The notes under the pieces were generated by a model, which was given only the letters and a program-made list of their open reading frames with translations, did not search any database and was not told where the DNA came from. 64,000 nucleotides of DNA from Eutypa lata. Taxonomy: Eukaryota; Ascomycota; Sordariomycetes; Xylariales; Diatrypaceae. The position numbers and the translations under genes were made by a program. Positions 22,770-33,642 of this stretch are shown piece by piece. Within the stretch, counting starts at the first letter, position 1, and each line of letters begins with the position of its first letter. The DNA is taken from NCBI GenBank assembly GCA_022661535.1, contig JAKULF010000003.1, forward strand, positions 5,704,001-5,768,000, read 5' to 3'.

Positions 22770-23245
22770 CAGCCTACGCGGGGCGGGAAGTGACGTTTGC
22801 TAACTGTCTTAAAATAGCTGCTTAGAGAGCCGAATAGAAGCTTCTTTTAGACCGACGATGACCGTCTAAACCCTTTTTGAAAGACATCAACCTTGCCTTT
22901 ATATGACAATGCCCCCAATGCTTCCTCTGAACGACTACTTACAGTAAAAGACAAATTGGCTATAGGTATATTTATATACCCTCCGAATTTGTCAATTAAG
23001 ACATGCATAGTATACTCAGCAAATATCGACACCAAACAAGAGCTCCAGTCATAGTTTGCGTCCGCCCCTCCTCGGTCTCCTTACCAAGATAAGTAAGACA
23101 GGAGATCTCACACGACACGACACGACACGACACGTTGCGCCTCACCTCGGTTCAGCACCTAGACATACATACACACAATATAAAAACTGCATAAGCGAGT
23201 CTCAGGAACACCACTCCCACTCTCGATCACACCCACTATCCTCAA
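22770..23245. promoter_or_regulatory. promoter region of the Hikeshi gene
   Basis: Upstream region of the gene at 23246, divergent from the Nudix gene. It contains a pentanucleotide microsatellite (ACACG repeated about five times) at about 23111-23135. No gene is seen. Confidence 0.45.
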
Positions 23246-23980
23246 ATGGCGCTCGACCCCTCGCAACACCCCCCTCTAATCGGCATCCTGCCCGCGGGCC
23301 AACCCCTAATCACAGCGCCGACCTCGCAACCGACCCCGACATCATTCCTGTACGCGATCGCGCGCACCACCACACCCGCCAACCCCAAGCCCTTCGCGCA
23401 CCTCGCCGTGTTCCTGCTGCCGGGGGCCGCGCTGCCCGACGGCGCCGCCGCCGCCATCTACCTGGCGCAGAACGGGGAGGCGCTACTGCGAGGGGAGCCG
23501 GTCGACCATGCGGCGTTCCGGTTCCTGGGCGGGGTGGGGCCCGGGAAGGAGAGCGCTGTCTTTAAGCTGAATAATGGCGGCGGCGGCGGCGGTGGTGGTA
23601 GTGGGCATAATAATAATAATATTAATAATAATGGCAGTGGCCTTAATGGCGGTGGTGATAATATTAGTAACAACAGCGGCATCGTGATAGGTGTCTCTCT
23701 CGAGCCAGCGGCCAGCGTCGCCGAGAGGATACAACAGCAGCAGCAGCGGACGGACGTTAACAGTGGGAGTAGGACGGGAGGACCACAACCACAACCGTCG
23801 ACTCAGGTCCTAGCGCAGCGCATCATTCAGAACGCGTATAACTTCCTATCGAGCTTTAGCGGGCAGGTGGGCGAGGGCGGCGTCGAGGTCGTGCCTCTAC
23901 GGGCGTTCCAGGAGTGGTGGCGCAAATTCGAAGGTCGTGTTCGCAGTGATCCGACGTTCCTGGAGCGGGAGCAGGATTGA
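23246..23980 (+). CDS. Hikeshi/OPI10 family protein (Hsp70 nuclear import)
   Basis: 244 aa, intronless. Hikeshi imports Hsp70 into the nucleus during heat stress; the yeast relative is Opi10. The N-terminal half shows the family order: G-I-L-P-A-G-Q-P-L, then H-L-A-V-F-L-L-P-G...A-I-Y-L, then F-R-F-L-G and S-A-V-F-K-L. The C-terminal half has I-I-Q-N-A-Y-N-F-L-S-S-F-S-G and F-Q-E-W-W-R-K-F-E-G-R. Between them lies a low-complexity insert of polyglycine followed by Asn/Gly (about residues 110-147) that animal homologues lack, coded by GGC and AAT runs. Confidence 0.9.
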   Translation: MALDPSQHPPLIGILPAGQPLITAPTSQPTPTSFLYAIARTTTPANPKPFAHLAVFLLPGAALPDGAAAAIYLAQNGEALLRGEPVDHAAFRFLGGVGPGKESAVFKLNNGGGGGGGGSGHNNNNINNNGSGLNGGGDNISNNSGIVIGVSLEPAASVAERIQQQQQRTDVNSGSRTGGPQPQPSTQVLAQRIIQNAYNFLSSFSGQVGEGGVEVVPLRAFQEWWRKFEGRVRSDPTFLEREQD

Positions 23981-24475
23981 AACAGTTAATTTATACCTGA
24001 CTAACTAAGTACGTGTATCTATAGAACAACTGAGGAGAAGAATAAGAATTCTACATATACCTGTACAATATGGTCCTAAATTGCCCGTTTCTATTGCTAT
24101 TTCCCTTCATATAAGTAAATGGGAGTTTGATATAAATGATTATGCATGTATGAAGTAGAGTTCATCAATCGGTGCTACCTTGTAAGCATATATCGGGGCT
24201 TTGCAAAAGTCGCATTTTACTTAGTTGTGTATTTACCTTAAATGATGCAAGTGCCTCCGACAAGGCTTTGGTCCAAATGCAACAAACATCCATTTATTCA
24301 GCCTTGTTGTTTTCCATGTTCATATTTATCAAATCCACACACATAACACGAATATAACAAACAAACATAACAACTCAACAGAAAGGACCCAAGGGAATCT
24401 GAAACAATTCAAAATTACAACACGTCCATGATTGCCAACTAAGAGTCCACAACATCGCATATCTATCCATCCATC
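23981..24475. other. intergenic region
   Basis: 3' end of the Hikeshi gene and promoter of CWC26, AT-rich. No gene is seen. Confidence 0.5.
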
Positions 24476-25543
24476 ATGCCATCCGACCTATCCAGCTACC
24501 TTGCAACACGCTACCTAACCGCAGACCCCAAACCCACTAAGAAGCGGAAGCGCAAGCAACCTGGTAACGGCGGGGCTACCAACGAGGGACTCCAGATAAC
24601 AGACGACGCCGAATCCAGCTGGGGAGCGCGGCCCTCCAACGCAGACGATGGCGACGAGGATGGTGGTGGTATCGGAGTGTCCGTTGCGGGAACGAGCGCC
24701 GAGTTCCGGAAGGCGAAGAAATCAGGCTGGAAAGTACTCGGAGGGGCTCCTTCTGCCACCACAACAACACAACTTTCACAACAAGCACAAACACAACCAC
24801 AGAAAGACGACGCAACAGCAGCGGACGCGATCCTGGCCTCCGCAGCCGCGGAATCGCGGAGGGCAGCCGACGCCGACGCAGAGGACGAAGCACCGGCCAT
24901 CATGATGTCGGACGGGACGCACGCGGGGCTCCAGAGCGCGGCGACGGTATCGGCGCAGCTGGAGAAGCGGCGGCGCGCCGAGCGGGCGGAGTTCGAGGCC
25001 ACGCGCCAGAAGCACAAGGAGCAGGAGACGGTGTACCGCGACGCGACGGGGCGGCGGGTGGACCTGGCGTGGAAGCGGGCGGAGGCGCGGAAGGCGGCCG
25101 ACGAGGCGAGGGAGAAGGAGGAGGAGGCGAAGAGGGGCCTCCGGGGACACGTGCAGGAGAGGGAGAGGGAGGCCAGGAGGGAGATGCTGCTGGATGCGAA
25201 GACGATGGGGTTCGCGAGGGGCGCGGATGATGTCGTCTTGAATGAGGAGCTGAAGGGGGAGAGGAGGTGGGGGGATACTATGGCTGCTTTTGTTGGGGGC
25301 GGTGATGGCGGGAGTGGTGGTGGGAGTGGTGGTAATGGGGGAGGGAAGGCAGGGAAGGGGAAGAGGTTGAAGGGTAGACCGGTATATCAGGGTGCTGCGA
25401 CGCCGAATCGGTATGGTATCCGGCCGGGGTATCGATGGGATGGCGTGAATCGCGGGAATGGCTTCGAGGGCGAGAGGTTCAAGGCTATTAATCGCCGCGA
25501 GAGGAATAAGGGGCTAGAGTACTCGTGGCAGATGGATGAGTAG
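24476..25543 (+). CDS. CWC26: pre-mRNA-splicing factor Cwc26/Bud13
   Basis: 355 aa, intronless. Bud13/Cwc26 is a subunit of the RES (retention and splicing) complex. The start M-P-S-D-L-S-S-Y-L-A-T-R-Y-L with a following K-K-R-K-R-K basic cluster is typical, as are the E-T-V-Y-R-D-A-T-G-R-R-V-D segment at about residue 184 and the conserved end with R-F-G/Y-I-R-P-G-Y-R-W-D-G-V-N-R-G-N-G-F-E. A Gly/Ser-rich linker separates the last two blocks. The middle region is acidic and Ala/Gln-rich, as in other fungal orthologues. Confidence 0.95.
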   Translation: MPSDLSSYLATRYLTADPKPTKKRKRKQPGNGGATNEGLQITDDAESSWGARPSNADDGDEDGGGIGVSVAGTSAEFRKAKKSGWKVLGGAPSATTTTQLSQQAQTQPQKDDATAADAILASAAAESRRAADADAEDEAPAIMMSDGTHAGLQSAATVSAQLEKRRRAERAEFEATRQKHKEQETVYRDATGRRVDLAWKRAEARKAADEAREKEEEAKRGLRGHVQEREREARREMLLDAKTMGFARGADDVVLNEELKGERRWGDTMAAFVGGGDGGSGGGSGGNGGGKAGKGKRLKGRPVYQGAATPNRYGIRPGYRWDGVNRGNGFEGERFKAINRRERNKGLEYSWQMDE

Positions 25544-26175
25544 GCTGGCTTGCGGTAGCAGTGGTGGCAGGGTGATGATACCTAGATTAGAGGGTTTATT
25601 GCTGTGTTTAATGCATGCATAGTTATATACCAAAGGACGGACTACAACTACGAAGGGATGCCATTTACGCCCACGCATTCTATTCTGAATACACCTGCCT
25701 GCCCCATTGTCATTAAAAAGATTTTTTGTCATTCATAACACAACTACCTAATACAACCAGGTGACTGATGTCTTCCCACCCTTGGGGAGAATGTGCTCAA
25801 CCTATATTATGTGTATGTGATGATTTCAGATCACCTCCCGGGGCATCCCCCCAATCGCTCGCAGCAGTTCCGTTCCGGCACTTCATGCTGCTACCTATAG
25901 CTACCTAATGTCGTACCGGCTGCGATATTTATAGCAGACGCGCTCTTAAAAGTCAGAGTAATCCATCCATCCATACCATGAAGCAAGCAAAGTATGACGA
26001 AAATATTTTCGTCAAAGCCAATCAATTCCCAGCCATTTTCCGCCGACACATTCCAACCCCCTACCTTTCCACCCCCTAATTTTTTATTTCTTTTTTATTC
26101 AGGTATTAAACCCACAAGTTGTCGTCCTTCGAAGTGCAAGAACCGCTACTAAAACGAAGGCTTTCCTTCCTTCTT
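25544..26175. other. convergent intergenic region
   Basis: 3' ends of CWC26 and the TFIIF gene. A TGTGCTCA octamer at 25792-25799 is here and is treated as chance. No gene is seen. Confidence 0.5.
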
Positions 26176-28392
26176 TTACTCGGGCTTCCGACGCAAGAGC
26201 TTATCCTCCTTGGAGTAAACACTGCAGCTCAAGACAAGTTTCAGGAAGACCTTCTGGGGCATGAGGCCCGGCTGGCCGTCCTTCTCGAGGCGCGACTTGA
26301 ACGACGTGATGAACTTCTTCATGGGAACTCCGTCGGGTCGAGGGGGCAGGGCTTCGATGATCTCCTGGACCGTCGGCGGGTTGATGTACTTCGACGTGTC
26401 GATAGGCTCTGCTTTCTCCTTGTCGGGAGAGCCGGCGCGCGACGCGCCAGTAGCGGCGCCCTTGTTGGTGGAGGAACCGGCTTTGCCCTGCTGGGGTGGA
26501 GCGGGACTACCGGCTCGCGACCCGACAGGGCTGCCCTTCGTTCCTGGACCAAGGGGCCCGCGCTTCTTCTTCTTTCCGCCTGCGCCGTCGGACATCTCGC
26601 CAGCCGTGCCTTCACCATCGCTAGTAGAACCGGCACCAGCACGAGCACGTGCCATGGGAGTGTCGCCACGACTTCCGGGCGCAGAAGTGCTTGGTCCGGT
26701 CTTCTTCTTTTTGCGGGTAGACTCGGTTCCGCTGGAATCTGAAGGAAGGGGTGAGCCGGGTCGCTTGAGGGATTTGCCCTTCTTAGATGCCTCGGCCTTT
26801 TTCCCTTGGGGCGTGTTGTTCCCCTTGGTGTTGTTCCCCGAGCCGTTGGCCTTGTCCTTATCTTTATCCTTATCCTTTTCGCCTTTTTGGTCGTCATCCT
26901 TCTTCTCATCCTCCGAATCGGTTTCATCCGAGTCGCTCTAGATAACAGTTAGCAACGGATATAGTTATAGGAAATGAAAGATACTGACTTCTGACGAGGC
27001 AAAAGGATCGCGATCTCTATCGGAGTCGCTATCATACTGAAACTGCTTGTCGCGACGTTTCAACGCCTTCCTGAGACCCTTGCCAAATAGCTTCCTCTCC
27101 AGTTCTTCCCGCTTCTCCTCGTTCTCTTCCTTATCAACCTCTATCTCATCCCTATCACCGAAATTGTTTGCCTTAAGCTGCTCACGACGAATTCGGTCAT
27201 AGGAATCCTTGACGTCTTCATCCCTATCAGGTTCATGGTTCGGGTTCTCATCGTCATCCTGGAACTCATCTCCGGACATGTCGATATCATCATGATCCTG
27301 CTTCTCTCTGCGCGACGCCTGCTTGAACGTGCTGCTTTCTTGTTTGATGGCGATTTTTCCGTTCATGATGGTTCTCGAATCGGCCATAGCCTTTTCGGCC
27401 TGCTCCCGCTGTGCATCCCGGATGGCCCATCTAGACATAGGCATCTTCTGACCCATGGCTTTCTCAGCTTCCTCGATTGACATGGTCTGGATAGTACCAC
27501 GTTTCGACGTGAATTTGTACCACTTTTCGAGAGGGACCATGCGAAAACCAGCGCCATGAATCTGAAGAGCGACCTTGGCATGAGACAAAGGCGCCTCATA
27601 TTGTCCAACCCACACATTCTTTCCATCAGCATCCTCTAGATGCCAAGGCAAAGCCTCCTCGTACCTAATTTCGGCCTGTTTCTTCTGCTCATCGGTGCGG
27701 GCTTCGTAGTGAATTGATGTTGTTGATTGCTTCGTTTTCTTGTTGTCTCGCTCTTTCGGTTGCGGTCGCTTAGCATTTAGATCTCTAGCAACTGGTGCTT
27801 TCTGGGCGTTATCGATTGCACGTTGGGCTTCCCGATCTGCCTTAGCTTGCGCAAACTTCTCGGCCTCATCGTTATCAACGGGAATAGGCTCAGATACTTC
27901 TTCCTTGACTTCTCGTCCAGGTGGCGGCTGCCGAGGGTCGCGTCGTTGCAATGTGACGGGTCGCGTAAATGCATCTTGATTAGTTGGGTCAATTCCAGCA
28001 CTTCCAGACTTGGTAAGACGCCCATGGGGAGGGACAAATTTCATGACGTGAAATCGGAGACCCTCCTTCAACTCCTTCTTGGTAATGAAGAGGGGATAGT
28101 CCTGCGCATCCTGAGGCTTGGGAGAGGTCCAGCCATCATTCTGTTGTCGAAGCGCATCGAAATTGGGCAGGCCTTGCTGTGTCTGTTGTTTTAAGGGTAT
28201 AGGTCTAGGCGCTGTACCAGGTAGATTGGTGATTTTGGCGGAAGACGCGCCAGAGACAGGCGGAGGCCGTCTGATGGGGGGTTTCCGGGCTACCAGGGGA
28301 TTTCCGGAAGGTCGTGGTCTACGCAGAGGAGCGGCTCCTGGAGGCGGAGTGGGTTTCTGGCCATGAGGGCCAACGGGAGGTGATGCGCTCAT
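26176..28392 (-). CDS. TFG1: transcription initiation factor IIF subunit alpha
   Basis: Large subunit of TFIIF, which escorts RNA polymerase II to promoters. Two exons (complement of 26989-28392 and 26176-26937) joined over a 51-nt intron with a GCTAAC branch site give 721 aa. The N-terminus is Pro-rich. The Tfg1/RAP74 dimerisation region follows (about residues 95-330, including F-H-V-M-K-F and W-Y-K-F-T-S), then a charged acidic/Lys-rich middle. The C-terminus is a winged helix with I-I-E-A-L-P...M-K-K-F-I-T-S-F-K-S-R-L. I start at the ATG at 28392 (M-S-A-S-P-P-V-G). An in-frame ATG at 28458 would add 22 hydrophobic residues not expected in this factor. Confidence 0.93.
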
Positions 28393-30351
28393 GTTGAAAG
28401 GGAAAGCGAGGGTAAAGAGCCTCGGTAGCGGTGACGTAGATGAAATAAGTTCGTTCAAGTCGGTCGCAGCGGAAGTGGATCAATCAAGAAGACTGGCACC
28501 GGGAGAGTATTCGGTAGGTTTAATTAGGTCTCTGGGAGGATGATAGTCATATATGCGAAATAAGAAACGCGACTAATCAATACTTCGTAAGTTATGTAGG
28601 TATGTGTTGAAGGTGAATGGTGGGAAATTATGATGTCAAGAGCGGACTTCGGCGCGCCTCGTTAACTACCCGAAGAATAAAAAAAGAGTTGGTGACGGAA
28701 GGCGCGCGAATGTCAGATGCTGCAGAAACGAAAATAAGAATAAGCAGCTGGTAGCGTAGACACGCGCAGGTCGTTCCTATTGTAAAGAAATAGGTGTAAA
28801 TTCAGGTGATGATGAGAATGAAGCAGTTTGTGTACAAAGGCTGGTTGGTAGGTGTGTAGTTGTAACTATTGGATCCATGGATTAGGCATTCATCTATCAG
28901 GTACGTAGATACTCAGCTAGTCCAGATTAGTAAAGCAGCTGATGTACATACAGTCATATGTACCTACAAATTGAATGCGGCGAAACGATATTTGAATTGA
29001 ATTGAATTGATTGATGACAAAGACGCCTGCTTATCTGTCTGTCAGTCAGTTGCGTCTCTACAACGAAGTACATATCATTCTACTTGCGTAATAGGTGCCT
29101 GAGATACGAATAAGGATAAACGATTGATTTTACCAAAGTGCCAAGTCGAGTTCGAGTATTTCTCATTATGTGAAGTTGCACCTCCACCAGTCAACAGCTA
29201 CAATGCTAGGTACAATACCTACCTACCTATGTAGTATCTAGGGTAGTATTACTGTAGTATTTAAGTCATATAGAAATGTGTAGTCACCACCTGGGCAGCT
29301 GTTGAAGTTATCTACTAGTCACATGCAGCTTAAGATCCTGACTGTGGATAGAAGCATACAATACCTATTACGTCACAAAGAAACTTCGATTGTTAGCTGG
29401 GGGAGTATTTGATATACAATGTGCATACTATCACCAATGGAAATCAATGTTTATTACTCGATAAAGGTATTCCTATTATTTTACCCTTATATCCACTCTG
29501 ATTTTCCCTAAAAGTACCTACATATGTAGTACAGCATCCTAGTAAGGCCCAATTAGAATGGCAAGAATGGATAGCTGCAAGTACCAGGTAAGCTTAGGGC
29601 GGCTAAAGAACCTGGGTGACGCTAATTCTTAATTCATCTTCACTTAAAAATTGTCCAATCATTTTTATTGGAATGCATCTCCAGTTCTCGTCAACTATCA
29701 TCCCAGGGATTGCATCTCACCTTGCACTTTACCCGTAATAATATACATCCCTTACCTCAGGCATTTATCTACATCATGAGAATTTGCATAGCACTTTCAA
29801 GAACATCATCCACTAGGACACTCCAACGTCTTTCATATATCTACAGGTCTTCATTCCTGTGAGGCGCAGAATTGTAACATAAGTACACATGTACTGTACT
29901 TCATATCGGGATATACCTACATGTAATCTTGATAGAACTGTGAGTGATGAATGGGAACTACATACTACCTACCTACATATCCTTACAGATGCTGATTTAT
30001 ACTCTAGTGTGGGCCATTTGGACACAGAGTCTAAAACAGAACTACCTAAAGTCTACAATACCTAGGCAACGTAGTTTCACTACTCAATTTCAGACTATTA
30101 TCATTCAAGGTTGACTTGTGAGGCTTATTTGGGACGTGATTCTAAAAAAACCGCGGGATTCATGTCCAGCATAGTGGGATATACAGGTTTTTGATGTTCT
30201 GATTGTGTGGATTTAATCACATCTTCTATCCGTCTACACCTGAGGAATAATGAGCTCCAGACAGAAATAGGTGTCTCAAGCTAGCTCTCCAATTTCAATT
30301 ACCGGATCGCCAACAGTGGTCACTTCCGAGGATATCTAACTCGCAGACGAC
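28393..30351. promoter_or_regulatory. long divergent promoter region, TACCTA-rich
   Basis: A 1.96-kb non-coding interval between the starts of TFIIF alpha and the Cid1-type gene. It contains many TACCTA/TAGGTA hexamers, singly and in runs (e.g. 29216-29230, 29514-29530, 29958-29977). No open frame looks coding; the longest, 29668-29862, is featureless. Confidence 0.5.
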
Positions 30352-33300
30352 ATGTCGGCCTCAATTCCCCTAGGCGGTGATCCGCCCCTTGAGAACCGCT
30401 TGCGTAACCTCATCCTCAACCATGCTGATCAAGGGGCTATGGGAGAAGCAAGCATTTCTTCATCTGACCAAGCACAGGGCCGCCCGAAGGCTTCTAAGAA
30501 ACGCCTGAATCAAGCTCAACGCCGCCAAATGAACGCACAACTGTCAATCCCCGTTGATACTAGAGCGCCCACAGACCACACACCAAAGCCCCAAGGTCCC
30601 TATCAACCGAATGAACATCAACAACATGGGCGTAATTATTCCCACCATCACTCAACGCGGTCTAATTCAGGAGCATATCGAAGTGGACCTCAGAATCACA
30701 ATACTACTAATCCTAGCTTACCTCATGCAACTCACCGGCATCACCATTCTGGTTTTTCTCAGGGCCAAAATGCTTTGCCCAGCCCCCAGCTAGATTGGAG
30801 AGCGCAACAGCCTCAGTATCATGGATTCCCCAGGGGTGTCAATGTCCTTTCACCAGAAGCATTTCCTCCTCGTGGTCGGCAAGGTTCCCACCCTTCTCTA
30901 TACAACCCAGATGGTTACCGCCAGTATACCGTCGAGCCAGAAGAGCTGGCCAATCAATCTCAATTTCTTGATCAACTCTGTTATTCGGTTGTTACTGGCG
31001 CCGAGATCGAGCTGGGGGAGATTGCCGAGAAAGAGGATTTCCGTACCCGGGTTGAAGCGATTTGCCGTTCTGTCATAACTCATTACGAGATCGGCCACAA
31101 CGAAAACACCGCCTTCCCTGCCGAGAGTGTCCAATTGAAGTGCTTCGGCAGTCTTTCCTCAGGCTTTGCGACTAAAACAGCCGATATGGATTTAGCTCTC
31201 CTTTCGCCTCTTTCGCGATCGACGCCAGACATGCCCGACTCGCCCATACCCCGTCTTGTTGAAAAGGCGCTTCTAGAGTTCGGTTTTGGGGCTCGCTTGC
31301 TTACTCGCACACGTGTCCCTATAATTAAATTGTGTGAGAAGCCTGACGAGAACCTTCAGCTAGCGCTTCTAGAAGAGCGCGCAAAATGGGAGCAAGGTGT
31401 CACTACCGACGTCCACGAGGCTGAAGATGAACCATTAGATGACATTAATGCTCCGGATGACACTGCCGTTACCCATCATGACCTTAAGAGGGAGTCAATC
31501 TCTGGTGGGCAGCGAGCGGAAGACGATGCACAGAACACGAGCGAAGTTGGTCAGACCTACGAGGAGAAATTAGCATCGCTTAGACAAACTCGAGGCCAGT
31601 CTCTAACGACTTACTATAACAATGCGAAGCGCCTTCTTCGCCAATTGGATGGTCGAGATATAACCCTATCCACCGCGGGAGATTTCACAGAAGATGACTT
31701 CAGGCTGCTCAATATCATCTCTGGTGCTTTCATCCACGGCCTCTACAATGAGTCGTTAAAGTCGCGGGTTCAATCCTCACGATCTTTCTACGGAAGTGCA
31801 GACTTCTACGGGGGTGCGGACACTTCGCGTATCAACTGCCGATCCCTGGCAGGTGTTGTGAAAATGGTCGAGGGTGAACAACTCGTCACCCTATGGGAGG
31901 AGAGAACGTTGACTGAAGGCAACCCACAACGGGAAGAGATGTCTCAGGGTGTCGTGAATCGGTGGAAGAGTTTACAGAGCACGAAGATGTTCGGTACGAA
32001 TCCACTTGCTTTTACTAAGGATCTAAGCCATGCTGTCGAGAGCCTCCGCAGTCTGCCATCAATACAACTCATGCAGCTGAAGCAGGAGCAGCACGAGTCT
32101 GCCACAGATTATCACGCAAGGGTAGTCCGTATAATGAACGGACTACGTGGACCAAATGTGCCAAATCCTGTCATGGCTTCCAAGCTCATCGAATACTATA
32201 TATCGGGAATCCACAACGAGCAACTTCGTGAAGAAGTTCGCAACTTTGCGCTCACAACTGGAGCTCAGTCTTTAAAGACTATTGCCAGAAAGCATAAGGC
32301 TTTGCAATTAGCAGTCGAGTACGAGAAAGCTCTTGGGAAGAACCTTTACGCCGCAGAGGATGCGTTGTTGATCCAGCAGTATATCGCACTTCTTCGCCGG
32401 GACCTCATCCCTTTCGCGGGACAAGGGACCGAGCCGTTCAACTATGTCGTTCCGGTCACCCAAACCACGGCTGCTCTGGTGCAGAAAGTGCGACAACTTC
32501 CTGATCCGTCCCGAATGGCCCCGAACCAACCCAGGGACAGATACCAGGATAAGCTAGAGTTTCCGAAGAGCGGAGTCGGGGTCCAATGCGATATCAACTT
32601 CTCTGCTCATCTCGCCCTGCAGAACACACTACTTCTTCGTTGCTACTCCTACACCGACCCACGCGTCCGGCCACTTATCCTGTTCGTAAAGTACTGGGCG
32701 AGAGTGCGAGGCATCAACAATGCGTACCGCGGGACCTTGAGCAGCTACGGATACGTCCTGATGGTACTCCACTACCTCGTCAACGTAGCCGAGCCCTTCG
32801 TGTGCCCCAACCTCCAGCAGCTCGCCCCTCCGGATCCGCCAAACCTCCCGCCCGAAGCCCTCGAGGGCCTCACGACCTGCAAAGGGCGGAACGTCCGCTT
32901 CTGGCGCGACGAGCAGGAAATCCAGAGGCTGGCCCGGGAGGCCTCCCTGAACAACAACAGCGAGTCCCTCGGCGCCCTCCTGCGCGGCTTCTTCGAGTAC
33001 TACGCCCAGAACAACCTCATGAGCACCATCCAGAAGCGCGGCTTCGATTGGGGCCGGGATGTCATTAGTTTGCGGACTCTCGGCGGCCTGCTGACGAAAC
33101 AGGAGAAGGGCTGGACTGGCGCCAAGACCATCATACAGCCGCAGATGGGCGGCCCTCCTGGTGGCAACGATGTGTCTCTAACCGAACACCGCCCGATCTC
33201 GTCATCATCTGGGGCTGGGGTGGATCAACTCCAACAGCAACAGCAGCAGCTCGCGAAGCCACCGATGGAGACGAAGGAGATACGGCTGCGCTTCCTCTTC

Positions 33301-33642
33301 GCCATCGAGGATCCCTTTGAGACGGATCACAACGTAGCCCGCACCGTGACGCACAACGGCATCGTGTCGATCCGGGACGAGTTCCGACGCGCCTGGCGCA
33401 TCATCCGGGCGGCTGGAAACAATAATAACAACAACAGCAACCACCACAATCACAACCACAACAAGAAAACGGGGGGCGGAGCTGGTAGTCATCATCATCA
33501 GCATCAGCATCACCAGTCGCGGCAGCAGCAGGAAGACTTGTTGGAAGATGTTAAGCAGCGCGCGGAGCTGGTCGAGAAGAAGCAGTTCGCAGATCTACTC
33601 GATGAGATTCATGGTGCTGTCGTGTTTCCTGACGGTGTTTGA
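30352..33642 (+). CDS. Cid1-family nucleotidyltransferase (poly(A)/poly(U) polymerase)
   Basis: 1096 aa, intronless. Predicted non-canonical poly(A) polymerase or terminal uridylyltransferase acting on RNA 3' ends. The disordered, His/Gln-rich N-terminus covers about residues 1-190. The palm domain has C-F-G-S-L-S-S-G-F-A and the metal-binding pair in A-D-M-D-L-A-L (D278, D280). The third catalytic Asp is in V-Q-C-D-I-N-F (D747). The PAP-associated core has L-F-V-K-Y-W-A-R-V-R-G-I and S-S-Y-G-Y-V-L-M-V-L-H-Y-L. The second and third aspartates are 467 residues apart, against about 57 in S. pombe Cid1. The extra helical region (about residues 380-720) seems to be shared by filamentous-ascomycete relatives. 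A polyAsn/His segment lies near the C-terminus (about residues 1023-1060). Confidence 0.9.
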   Translation: MSASIPLGGDPPLENRLRNLILNHADQGAMGEASISSSDQAQGRPKASKKRLNQAQRRQMNAQLSIPVDTRAPTDHTPKPQGPYQPNEHQQHGRNYSHHHSTRSNSGAYRSGPQNHNTTNPSLPHATHRHHHSGFSQGQNALPSPQLDWRAQQPQYHGFPRGVNVLSPEAFPPRGRQGSHPSLYNPDGYRQYTVEPEELANQSQFLDQLCYSVVTGAEIELGEIAEKEDFRTRVEAICRSVITHYEIGHNENTAFPAESVQLKCFGSLSSGFATKTADMDLALLSPLSRSTPDMPDSPIPRLVEKALLEFGFGARLLTRTRVPIIKLCEKPDENLQLALLEERAKWEQGVTTDVHEAEDEPLDDINAPDDTAVTHHDLKRESISGGQRAEDDAQNTSEVGQTYEEKLASLRQTRGQSLTTYYNNAKRLLRQLDGRDITLSTAGDFTEDDFRLLNIISGAFIHGLYNESLKSRVQSSRSFYGSADFYGGADTSRINCRSLAGVVKMVEGEQLVTLWEERTLTEGNPQREEMSQGVVNRWKSLQSTKMFGTNPLAFTKDLSHAVESLRSLPSIQLMQLKQEQHESATDYHARVVRIMNGLRGPNVPNPVMASKLIEYYISGIHNEQLREEVRNFALTTGAQSLKTIARKHKALQLAVEYEKALGKNLYAAEDALLIQQYIALLRRDLIPFAGQGTEPFNYVVPVTQTTAALVQKVRQLPDPSRMAPNQPRDRYQDKLEFPKSGVGVQCDINFSAHLALQNTLLLRCYSYTDPRVRPLILFVKYWARVRGINNAYRGTLSSYGYVLMVLHYLVNVAEPFVCPNLQQLAPPDPPNLPPEALEGLTTCKGRNVRFWRDEQEIQRLAREASLNNNSESLGALLRGFFEYYAQNNLMSTIQKRGFDWGRDVISLRTLGGLLTKQEKGWTGAKTIIQPQMGGPPGGNDVSLTEHRPISSSSGAGVDQLQQQQQQLAKPPMETKEIRLRFLFAIEDPFETDHNVARTVTHNGIVSIRDEFRRAWRIIRAAGNNNNNNSNHHNHNHNKKTGGGAGSHHHQHQHHQSRQQQEDLLEDVKQRAELVEKKQFADLLDEIHGAVVFPDGV

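Noticed and set aside
6315..25799. TGTGCTCA copies at 6315 and 25792 as copper elements
   Set aside because: Neither is upstream of a plausible copper-related gene; two chance copies are expected.
26119..26941. 207- and 226-codon open frames on the plus strand
   Set aside because: Antisense shadows of the TFIIF alpha C-terminal exon, rich in Leu/Phe/Ser as expected from the complement of Lys/Gly/Ser codons.
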